Positions 13,519-19,742 of a stretch of 19,742 bases of DNA are shown in pieces; position 1 is the stretch's first letter; each line of letters begins with the position of its first letter. Position numbers and translations under genes: made by a program. The notes beneath the pieces are model-generated. The model worked only from the letters and a program-made list of their open reading frames with translations, was not told where the DNA came from and ran no database searches. This DNA comes from Baffinella frigidus (taxonomy: Eukaryota; Cryptophyceae; Cryptomonadales; Baffinellaceae): positions 26,594 through 46,335 of the forward strand of contig MU647680.1 of assembly GCA_026770585.1 (NCBI GenBank). The letters run 5' to 3'.

Positions 13519-15135
13519 CTACTCCATCTTAATGGCCTTGCGTTTGCGAACGTTGACATTACCCGCGCCGCACGGTGCGCGGTTGATGAAGCCCGTAAGG
13601 ATGCCACCAACGTTGCGGGACTCATCGGCAACACAGTTCACCGAAAACGAGAACCCGTAGCCTTTCGTCGTTTTCACCCCAGGCCCGACGAGCGCAAGGG
13701 CGACGTTCAACTGAGAATGCGTCGACTTCGGGTGCGTCTTGGTCACGTCCTCCTCGTTGACTTTGACCGTGAGTTCGAGGACACCGTCGTCGTAATCAAC
13801 GCCCGTCGAAAGCGTAAGAAGCTGAGAAGTGGTGTTCTTCTCGTCGTCGTCGTCGTCATCACTGTCCACCTCCTCATCAAGGAGTTCGACGCGCTCGAGA
13901 AGCTCCACCCCCGCGGCGTCGGTCTGCACGACCCCCTTGATAGCAACAGCCACCATCGCGTGGTCGGCGGCGACACTACGCACACGCTGCAGAGACGCAA
14001 AGAGGAGCTTGGTGTTGATCACCGGAATCGCGCGGTACGAAGACCCAGCACCGCGGTTCGCGAAGCGGTCGTCGGTGATGCAGAACAGGTCGACCGCGCC
14101 AAGTGCAAAGGCGACGTCGAGCATGGCACACGCATGCAAGTCACACCGGGTGTTGGTCTGTTTCTGCAGACACGCGACAGGGACGTCGACATACTCGGAA
14201 GAAGGGAAGGAGGTAGAACCGCTCCCGACGCAGATCTTGACAAACTCATTCGAGGCGAGGACGGCGTTGGCAGCCGCAATGGGGTCACCCATCTCAGGCT
14301 CACCCGCCTTGGTCTCGGGCTGCTTCACATCGGTGCAAGGCGGGGGAAGTTCGCCCATGTAGGCACCGGTCAGAGACCCCGAGGGCACCACAAACGAGAC
14401 CTTCTCGACCTCCACATCCTTGAGGATAGCGGGATGGCGCTCACGGCGCTCGTGCGCAAGGCGCGACGCATCCGCGGCGCTGTACGGCATGCCCATCGAC
14501 TCGATGCCGTTCTGGAAGACCGCATCCAGCTCCATGGTCGAGACACGCATGGACTTGACGTTGATACCACGCCCCGCGAGGCACGACTCGCTGTGGCGCG
14601 GTGCGATCGAGATCTCGACAAGCGACATCGCGGGGATCCAGTCGATGTCCGTCGGAAGCACAGTCGTGGCGGCCGCGCTCGGAAACGTAATGGTGTTCAC
14701 AAACCAAACGAAGGTCGTTCCACTCCCGACGACGTACATGGGAGGCGCAGGGGCGTTGGGACCCGCGTTGTCGTCCGGGAGACCGGCGACGCGAGGGCCG
14801 CGGTTCATGCCCTTGGAAACGTACGACCACACCTCGAGCTCGGGCGGCGACTTGGTGGTGTCCATGCGGAAGAGCGGTTCGGCTTTCTCGCCCTCTTTCG
14901 GCGGCGGCGCGGACTGGCCTTTCTTGGCCATCGCGTAGGGGGCGACAGAGTACCCGTCACTCAGAACCTTGACGATCGTGATCGGAACGGCAATACACTT
15001 CGAACCCACCAACTCCTCCTTGCACGGCACAGGCGCGTGCACAACCGCGAGCACGCGAGCGTAGCGGTCGCGAGGACCGGCGCACACACCCTGCAACGAC
15101 CCGAGATAGGCAACGTCTTTCACAAACATGGCCAT
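13519..15135 (-). CDS. Orphan 538-residue protein with acidic run and basic C-terminus
   Basis: The first ATG is at 15135 (538 residues); the frame is open further upstream, but only from a TTG. The protein opens MAMFVKDVAYLGSLQGVC and has natural globular composition, many Ala/Val strands, and a Pro-rich loop near residues 70-85 (KKGQSAPPPKEGEKAEP). About 110 residues from the end is an acidic run (EEVDSDDDDDDEKN). It finishes NVRKRKAIKME, a possible nuclear localisation signal. It has no signal peptide, membrane segment or repeat. I do not recognise the family. Size, single-domain look and an acidic patch with a basic tail would suit a nuclear or virion-associated nucleic-acid-handling protein, but that is a guess. 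Third positions look G/C-rich. The 485-codon plus-strand frame opposite is His/Arg-rich and is taken as its shadow. Confidence 0.75.
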   Translation of the reverse strand: MAMFVKDVAYLGSLQGVCAGPRDRYARVLAVVHAPVPCKEELVGSKCIAVPITIVKVLSDGYSVAPYAMAKKGQSAPPPKEGEKAEPLFRMDTTKSPPELEVWSYVSKGMNRGPRVAGLPDDNAGPNAPAPPMYVVGSGTTFVWFVNTITFPSAAATTVLPTDIDWIPAMSLVEISIAPRHSESCLAGRGINVKSMRVSTMELDAVFQNGIESMGMPYSAADASRLAHERRERHPAILKDVEVEKVSFVVPSGSLTGAYMGELPPPCTDVKQPETKAGEPEMGDPIAAANAVLASNEFVKICVGSGSTSFPSSEYVDVPVACLQKQTNTRCDLHACAMLDVAFALGAVDLFCITDDRFANRGAGSSYRAIPVINTKLLFASLQRVRSVAADHAMVAVAIKGVVQTDAAGVELLERVELLDEEVDSDDDDDDEKNTTSQLLTLSTGVDYDDGVLELTVKVNEEDVTKTHPKSTHSQLNVALALVGPGVKTTKGYGFSFSVNCVADESRNVGGILTGFINRAPCGAGNVNVRKRKAIKME

Positions 15136-15235
15136 GGCACCAGAGGGGTCGGGTGGAGTGATACGTGTCACTAAGTCGGCGGAGTGCAATGAGATCTGAC
15201 ATCCTGAACAGCATACGGCATATCAGTTCACCGAC

Positions 15236-15276
15236 TACAACACGTATGTGTATGTCCAATGCATATACGTGTTGTA
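15236..15276. repeat. 12-bp inverted repeat upstream of the 13519-15135 gene
   Basis: The arms 15236-15247 (TACAACACGTAT) and 15265-15276 are exact complements around a 17-base centre. They lie about 100-140 bases upstream of the ATG at 15135, so this could be a dyad operator. No strong TATA box was found for this gene. Confidence 0.5.
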
Positions 15277-15393
15277 CTGCACATGTTACTCCCCCACTAC
15301 GAGTCTGTCGAGAGACAAGAATCCCTTCGTGTTGCATAGATTTCGTTTAGATCGACGCATAGGGGGACGTGACCGGAAATCTGCGATTTCCTG

Positions 15394-15425
15394 CCAGTTC
15401 GTTAGCGGTAACCTCTGAAAGGACT
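15394..15425 (+). repeat. Dispersed conserved repeat, copy 1
   Basis: CCAGTTCGTTAGCGGTAAC followed by CTCTGAAAGGACT. It is identical over 32 bases to copy 4 at 19709. Confidence 0.9.
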
Positions 15426-15491
15426 TTCTTGGGGCCACTTCCTATCAACTCAAGACGTCACGACCCCCTTAAGTTGACATGCAACTTGGGC

Positions 15492-15523
15492 CCAGTTCGT
15501 TAGCGGTAACCGCTGAAAGGACT
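15492..15523 (+). repeat. Dispersed conserved repeat, copy 2
   Basis: The same core, with one change (CGCTGAAAGGACT). It is also preceded by GCAACTTGGG, nearly as in copy 4. Confidence 0.9.
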
Positions 15524-15799
15524 ATCGTGATCGAAACGTGATCGAAACATGATCGATTTATGGGTCGAAATCGCACCGTTTCGACCGATAATTACACACA
15601 TTCAGGACGTGATGACGGACGTGACCTGGAAATCGACGATTTCCAGAAAACACATAGGCCTGTTTTCAAGATTTTCAATTTAGTTTGGTATCGGTATCGG
15701 TTCCCATACAAATACTTTGACCATGAACAGGTTGATGGTCAAACAGAACAACACCATCTACAAGCTCAGCTACAGGGACCCTCCTCCCGCTGTTCCTCC

Positions 15800-15802
<3 letters not shown>

Positions 15803-15832
<30 letters not shown>
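15803..15832. repeat. (CT)n microsatellite
   Basis: A pure CT run inside the foldback element. Confidence 0.95.
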
Positions 15833-15833
<1 letters not shown>

Positions 15834-15860
15834 ACTCTAACTTAAATCATTAATATTAGT

Positions 15861-15972
<112 letters not shown>

Positions 15973-16074
15973 GGTATCGGTATCGGATACCGATACCGAA
16001 CTAAGTTGAAACAGTCGAGAATGGGCCTATGTGTATTCTGGGAATCGTCGATTTCGGGATCACGTTCCCCCTTA

Positions 16075-16120
16075 GTGTCAATCTAAACGAAGTCACGTCC
16101 TATTCGTACTGAAGGGAGTG
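16075..16120 (+). repeat. 46-bp direct repeat flanking the RCC1 gene, copy 1
   Basis: It matches 18122-18167 with two differences. Its left part coincides with the outer tip of the foldback right arm. Confidence 0.9.
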
Positions 16121-16170
16121 TGTCGGACACACATAGGAGTGTGTTGTACACACCTAAGAGGACGTGAGGA

Positions 16171-16202
16171 GGAGTTACCCCCAGTTCGTTAGCGGTAACT
16201 CC
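16171..16202. repeat. Hairpin with the dispersed repeat in its loop
   Basis: GGAGTTACC (16171-16179) pairs exactly with GGTAACTCC (16194-16202). The dispersed-repeat core lies partly in the loop and partly in the right stem. Two smaller dyads (GTGTGTC...GACACAC and GTGTGT...ACACAC) lie just upstream, at about 16119-16152. Confidence 0.6.
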
Positions 16203-16211
16203 TAATGGACT
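16181..16211 (+). repeat. Dispersed conserved repeat, copy 3 (divergent tail)
   Basis: CCAGTTCGTTAGCGGTAAC is exact; the tail reads TCCTAATGGACT. Confidence 0.85.
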
Positions 16212-16424
16212 GTCTTGAAGTCGTTTGATGCCATACTATCAGGGCATGGTATGCAACCCGCCGAACTGGCGTCCATTTTACCCGGTAGTGGATGTGGTAC
16301 CACGGAGGAAGGTATACAACCCTCCCCGACCGATCCGTCTAACATGACCGCCACCAAGGCATCCCCCATCTCACCAGGTTCGTCTCCAACGAATGCCCAA
16401 TCACTATCAGTATTGGTTCCTATA
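16202..16424 (-). pseudogene. Out-of-frame duplicate of the RCC1 gene's 3' end
   Basis: About 180 bp from 16242 repeats the segment starting at 16498 (offset 256 bases, roughly 95% identical by eye). Both encode SIGTNTD/GIGTNTD, then GEMGDALVAVMLDGSVGEGC and GCIPCP. Because 256 is not a multiple of three, and the main gene stops at 16425, this copy is not part of the protein. Its frame ends at 16202. It is a tandem 3' duplicate, presumably non-coding. Confidence 0.75.
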
Positions 16425-18005
16425 CTAAGGGGTCCATGTGAACCCGCCCCGACACACACACCCAGTTCCATTGCTATCAGCACCCGTGCTGTTACCAGGG
16501 CATGGTATGCAACCCACCGAACTGGCGTCCATTATACCCGGTAGTGGATGTGGTACCACGGAGGAAGGTATACAACCCTCCCCGACCGATCCGTCTAACA
16601 TGACCGCCACCAAGGCATCACCCATCTCACCAGCTTCGTCTCCAACGTATGCCCAATCATTATCAGTATTGGTTCCTATACCCATTGATCCATATGAACT
16701 CCCCCCCCAACAGCGCAGTGTGTAGTCATCCAGAAGTGCACAGGTACGATGCATTGACCCGTACACGGCGAGGGTCTTACTTGTTGAACTAAGTGAGACA
16801 AACGGGGGGTTGTCACCCATCTGATTCTCAGATACACCACGCGGGTCCCAGTCTTCTACCCCAAGCTGTCCTTCTATATTACCTCCCCAACATTTAACGT
16901 TATCGTCATCGAGTAGTACACACGTGTGATCGTATCCACAGGTAAGCTGCTTTGCAGTACGATCTGTTCCTAGATCCACGAGTGAACGTTGCGACACCCC
17001 CTCAGGAACAGTCGATCCAATACCAAGTTGTCCCACTCCGTTCGACCCCCAACATACGACGGCGCCGTCGCGCAACAGGGCACAATGGTGCCCTGCACCG
17101 CTATGAACAGATACCGGCGTGGTGTCTCCCACCCCATCGAGCCCCGATATGGGCACTACGTTGAGGTTATCTCCCATATGATCCGGGTTGTAGCCCTGAT
17201 GGTACACCAGATCATCGTGTCCGAGGCCCTTAAGACGGTTACTTCCCCAGCATTTGATATCGCCATTGTCGAGAATCACACAAGCTGAATCCATCCCACA
17301 TGTGAGCTTTGTGGCGTATCTAGATGTGCCGAAGTTAATACTGGGAAGGTTATTCCCCATCTCCGAGGGTGTTTTACCCTTGTAGTTTTCTACAGTACTC
17401 CCCTGCACTATAACCCCCCTGCCCCAGCACTTAACAGTTCCGGTAACAGACCGTGCACAGCTATAAAATTCACTTTCCGCCCCCCCTGTAGGAACAACGC
17501 CTCCAGCACAAACGTCTGCCACTAGAAAGTCTGTTCCCAAGTCTACAAACGGGAGGGTGTCGCCCATTGTACCGGCAGTATTACCACGCTTGGTTGTATC
17601 CCCATATCCAAGCTCGTAGCAACTGTTTTCACCCCAGCATTTCACTTTATTGTTACCGAATACCGCGCATGTGTGGAACTTGGAAGTTGCTGTACTGATA
17701 ATTGTATTGTCAACACCAATGTCAACGAACGAGAGCGCTGTTCCCATATTGGATACTGTATCTCCGCGATCGGTGGTGTCCCCCAGTCCCAATTGTCCAC
17801 CTGAATTTAGGCCCCAGCACTTGATTTGGTGCATGCCACTCTCGACGTCATACATATTGGCGCATGAATGGCTATCAGTTCCTGAAGACATGACACCTGC
17901 ACATGTACGTGATATCGGCGGTGGTACATAAAACTCAGAAGGATTACAAGTAGTTGCTATGGAGATTGCAACATTGAGAAGAACTAATAGCAATACTTGT
18001 TTCAT
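16425..18005 (-). CDS. Secreted RCC1-repeat protein with Cys-rich C-terminus (526 residues)
   Basis: The ATG at 18005 is chosen over upstream codons because it begins a clean signal peptide (MKQVLLLVLLNVAISIATTC), and a TATA-like box lies 74-83 bases upstream. The body is about seven RCC1/ATS1-type units of ~55-65 residues, with the rhythm C-A-V/L-x4-G-x-V-K-CWG, GQLGLGDTTDRGDT, MGD-LPFVDLG (e.g. VKCWGENSCYELGYGD). A full set would form a beta-propeller. The last ~55 residues are Cys- and Gly-rich, with GCIPCPGNSTGADSNGTGC and CVCRGGFTWTP, resembling the GCC2/GCC3 or EGF-like ends of extracellular algal and oomycete proteins. It therefore likely acts at the cell surface or outside. The abrupt stop and the adjacent duplicate suggest that a longer C-terminus was lost. 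Ligand unknown. Confidence 0.85.
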   Translation of the reverse strand: MKQVLLLVLLNVAISIATTCNPSEFYVPPPISRTCAGVMSSGTDSHSCANMYDVESGMHQIKCWGLNSGGQLGLGDTTDRGDTVSNMGTALSFVDIGVDNTIISTATSKFHTCAVFGNNKVKCWGENSCYELGYGDTTKRGNTAGTMGDTLPFVDLGTDFLVADVCAGGVVPTGGAESEFYSCARSVTGTVKCWGRGVIVQGSTVENYKGKTPSEMGNNLPSINFGTSRYATKLTCGMDSACVILDNGDIKCWGSNRLKGLGHDDLVYHQGYNPDHMGDNLNVVPISGLDGVGDTTPVSVHSGAGHHCALLRDGAVVCWGSNGVGQLGIGSTVPEGVSQRSLVDLGTDRTAKQLTCGYDHTCVLLDDDNVKCWGGNIEGQLGVEDWDPRGVSENQMGDNPPFVSLSSTSKTLAVYGSMHRTCALLDDYTLRCWGGSSYGSMGIGTNTDNDWAYVGDEAGEMGDALVAVMLDGSVGEGCIPSSVVPHPLPGIMDASSVGCIPCPGNSTGADSNGTGCVCRGGFTWTP

Positions 18006-18078
18006 TCTAATCGACCAACGTACGTGAGATGTCACTATACACACAGAAACTCTCGTTGAGTCGAAGAGGGACACGCGC

Positions 18079-18088
18079 CCTTTATACG
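18079..18088 (-). promoter_or_regulatory. TATA-like box of the RCC1 gene
   Basis: The minus strand reads CGTATAAAGG, 74-83 bases upstream of the ATG at 18005. Confidence 0.55.
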
Positions 18089-18121
18089 ATACAACACATC
18101 AAACCAGTGGTTTCATACCGA

Positions 18122-18167
18122 GTGTCCATCTAAACGAAGTCACGTCCTATTCGTACTGGAGGGAGTG
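18122..18167 (+). repeat. 46-bp direct repeat flanking the RCC1 gene, copy 2
   Basis: It matches 16075-16120, 2,047 bases away, with two differences. The RCC1 gene and its promoter lie between the copies. Confidence 0.9.
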
Positions 18168-18304
18168 GTTGTGAACCTTTGTACCCTATGTCTCCGAGGC
18201 TCGAAACCTGTGTTAGCGAACCAAGGGAGAAAGAGCTGAAAGTGCTTGAAAGGAGGGGGCTGGGCTGGGGCTGCTGAGAGGAGAAACGCAACAGAAGCAG
18301 CAGC

Positions 18305-19461
18305 ATGGACGGCGGTGGTGGCGGGGACAAGTGTTGTGGTGTCTGCAAGCGGTGCGCCAGTGACCTGCTGCATTGCGCGAAGTGCAAGAACGTGTGGTAC
18401 TGCGGCAAAAAGTACGATCCCCGCCCTCCTCCCGTGGCAGTCGCATTGCTGCTGCTGCGCTGGCGCTGGCGCTGGCGCTTCTTGCTGCTGACGCTGCGTT
18501 CGTTTGGGGTGTTTGTTGTGTTGTGCTGCAGGTGCCAGCTTGTGGGTTGGACGGCGCACAAGCAGCTCTGCGTCACGCCGGCGGAGCGGGTTGCACGGGT
18601 GGTACTGGCGATCAACACCGAGATCCCGGCTGCGATGGAGCGGTGGGACTCGGCCACCGTCATCAAAGTGGGGTTGCGGACCGTGGACGACTTCGAGCGG
18701 TGCGTCTGGGCGTCGCAGGCTCGGTCCGACAGCCTCATTGTCGACCTCCACGAGCAGCTGGGGAGGGCGCACTCCCGGTCGGGCCTGTTCGCCGCCGCAG
18801 CGCACCACTTCGGGCTGGCGAGTCTCGCGTGTGTGCGCATCGAAAGGTTCGCCCGCCAGGGGCTTCTCCTCGCCAACAAGGCCGACATGCATTTCCACGG
18901 GGGCGACTTCGGCACAGCCCGGGAGACCTTCGCGAAAGTCGAGAACTTGGGGGAGAAAGGGGGGGGTTTCGATCTATACGCTCGCGCCTGCCTCGGCCGC
19001 TCGCGGTGTGCTCGCAAGTCAGGGGACAAGGCCGCGGCGATGCTGATGGCGCAGGAGAGCCTGAAGGCAACGTCGTGCCTTCTAGACAACCAGTTCGGAA
19101 AGAACCGAATGGAGGCTTCGGAAAGAACCGAATGGAGGCTTCGGCGCTTCTTATCATCTGCACCCTCTCCGATATGAACGCGCGCGACTTCGACGACAAG
19201 CTGCTGAACCGGCTGCTCGAGCTTGGTGCAGCAATCGAGGCAGACCAGAGGGAGGGGGGCACGACCATGCACATCTACGCCCTAGAGCTCGTGGCTCGGA
19301 GACACCTAGCGGAGGGGCGCATCGGTGTCGGTGTGGCCGCATACAAGCATGTTTTGCACCTCGTCGCAGACCCTCGGTTCACCCTGATGGAAGACATCAG
19401 GGCCCTGGGCCAGGCGGCGAAGCAGATGCTGGCAGAGGTGCAGTTTTTTGGACTTGTGTGA
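18305..19461 (+). CDS. MYND-finger TPR-like protein, one intron, disrupted by a 23-base duplication
   Basis: The ATG at 18305 opens a MYND zinc finger. With the intron 18412-18531 removed, all eight ligands fall in place: C14, C17, C24, C27, C33, C37, H45, C49 (spacing x2, x6, x2, x5, x3, x7, x3). The following ~220 residues are helical with TPR-like character (SLIVDLHEQLGRAHSRSG, LLANKADMHFHGGDFGTARE, ARACLGRSRCARKSGDKAAA). MYND-TPR proteins are protein-protein adaptors; SET-domain marks are absent. At 19094-19139 a 23-base unit occurs twice, shifting the frame, so the translation ends early at 19177. Downstream, the other frame continues in the same style (NARDFDDKLLNRLLELGA to LAEVQFFGLV) up to 19461. 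The gene is therefore broken, polymorphic or mis-assembled there. Two AATAAA signals follow at about 19500-19525. Confidence 0.75.
18412..18531 (+). other. Spliceosomal intron in the MYND gene (120 bp, phase 2)
   Basis: It starts GTACGA and ends GCTGCAG, with a CTGAC branch-point candidate at 18488-18492. Its length is a multiple of three without stops, so the frame stays open through it. Read as protein it would insert an implausible run (LLLLRWRWRWRF) inside the zinc finger. Removal restores the C33-x3-C37 spacing. Confidence 0.85.
19094..19139 (+). repeat. 23-base tandem duplication inside the MYND gene
   Basis: Two identical 23-base units (19094-19116, 19117-19139), starting TTCGGAAAGAACCGAATGGA. 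The extra copy changes the reading frame. Confidence 0.95.
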
Positions 19462-19580
19462 GCAGCAGCAGCAGCAGCAGCAGCAGCTGCTGCTGCTGTA
19501 ATAAACCGAGTGTAACAATAAACCATCGCTGTCATCGCCACATCATCATCATCATCATCATGCTGCTGCTGCTGCTGTTG
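19462..19580. repeat. Trinucleotide repeats (AGC, TGC, ATC) and polyA signals
   Basis: An (AGC)n run meets (TGC)n around 19462-19498, forming a perfect foldback. AATAAA follows at about 19500 and 19518. Then come (CAT)n and (CTG)n near 19541-19577. This is the 3' flank of the MYND gene. Confidence 0.8.
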
Positions 19581-19708
19581 CTACAGGTAGTCTCTCTGTA
19601 GGGGTGGTGGCGTGCAATGTGCAGGCGATTTATGTAACACCGACCTGCCGCTACCTGCTCTTACAGATGTCCCATTGGCAACACCAGCACCACCCCGGGC
19701 AACTTGGC

Positions 19709-19740
19709 CCAGTTCGTTAGCGGTAACCTCTGAAAGGACT
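19709..19740 (+). repeat. Dispersed conserved repeat, copy 4
   Basis: Identical over 32 bases to copy 1, and preceded by GCAACTTGG as in copy 2. It lies at the right edge of the window. Confidence 0.9.
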
Positions 19741-19742
19741 CT

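Noticed and set aside
13717-15174. 485-codon plus-strand ORF opposite the 538-residue gene
   Set aside because: Its product is extremely His/Arg/Gly-rich without domain-like structure. The opposite frame has natural composition, so this is the usual shadow of a GC-rich gene.

Overview
The window looks eukaryotic. Its genes mostly have TATA-like boxes 35-100 bases upstream, and two have an AATAAA signal just after the stop. One gene (MYND finger, right end) carries a convincing GT...AG intron. Microsatellites of several kinds are scattered between genes, and there is no bacterial operon packing. A GxxExxY protein has an N-terminus that looks like the bipartite plastid presequence of algae with secondary plastids. 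The RCC1-repeat, MYND and GT-D proteins are of kinds I associate with haptophyte or heterokont algae. Against this, the middle is a dense run of ankyrin-repeat genes and orphan ORFs in alternating orientation, some bounded by strong short-loop hairpins, as in large DNA viruses of protists. I cannot tell algal nuclear DNA from a large DNA virus of an alga, or from an endogenised viral block. No hallmark viral gene (major capsid, polymerase, packaging ATPase) is visible.

Layout. 1-1650: a left-truncated GT-D-like glycosyltransferase gene, followed by a partial second copy of its 5' end that may encode a signal anchor. 1691-3433: an orphan gene and a Cys-rich gene with a frame break, both minus strand. 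3631-5997: a large ankyrin protein. 6258-8043: a Cys-rich basic protein and the GxxExxY protein, convergent across a 13-bp hairpin. 8201-12995: two small orphan genes around three ankyrin genes, with a relic of one ankyrin gene's 3' end upstream of another. 13519-15135: a 538-residue orphan protein, minus strand. 15341-16211: a foldback (MITE-like) element with CT and TA microsatellites and a dispersed conserved repeat. 16202-18005: a secreted RCC1-repeat protein whose 3' end is duplicated and which lies between 46-bp direct repeats. 18305-19461: a MYND-TPR gene broken by a 23-base tandem duplication. The window ends in another copy of the dispersed repeat.

Themes. First, gene pieces have been copied several times: the glycosyltransferase 5' end, an ankyrin 3' end, the RCC1 3' end and an internal MYND segment. 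Second, three proteins end in a similar motif (RLG spaced before an LPxE-like helix) resembling the F-box-like tail of ankyrin/PRANC proteins. Third, the ankyrin and RCC1 genes look less GC-rich at third codon positions than the orphan genes at 6258 and 13519 and the GxxExxY gene, which suggests mixed origins. No tRNA, rRNA, CRISPR array or transposase was found.
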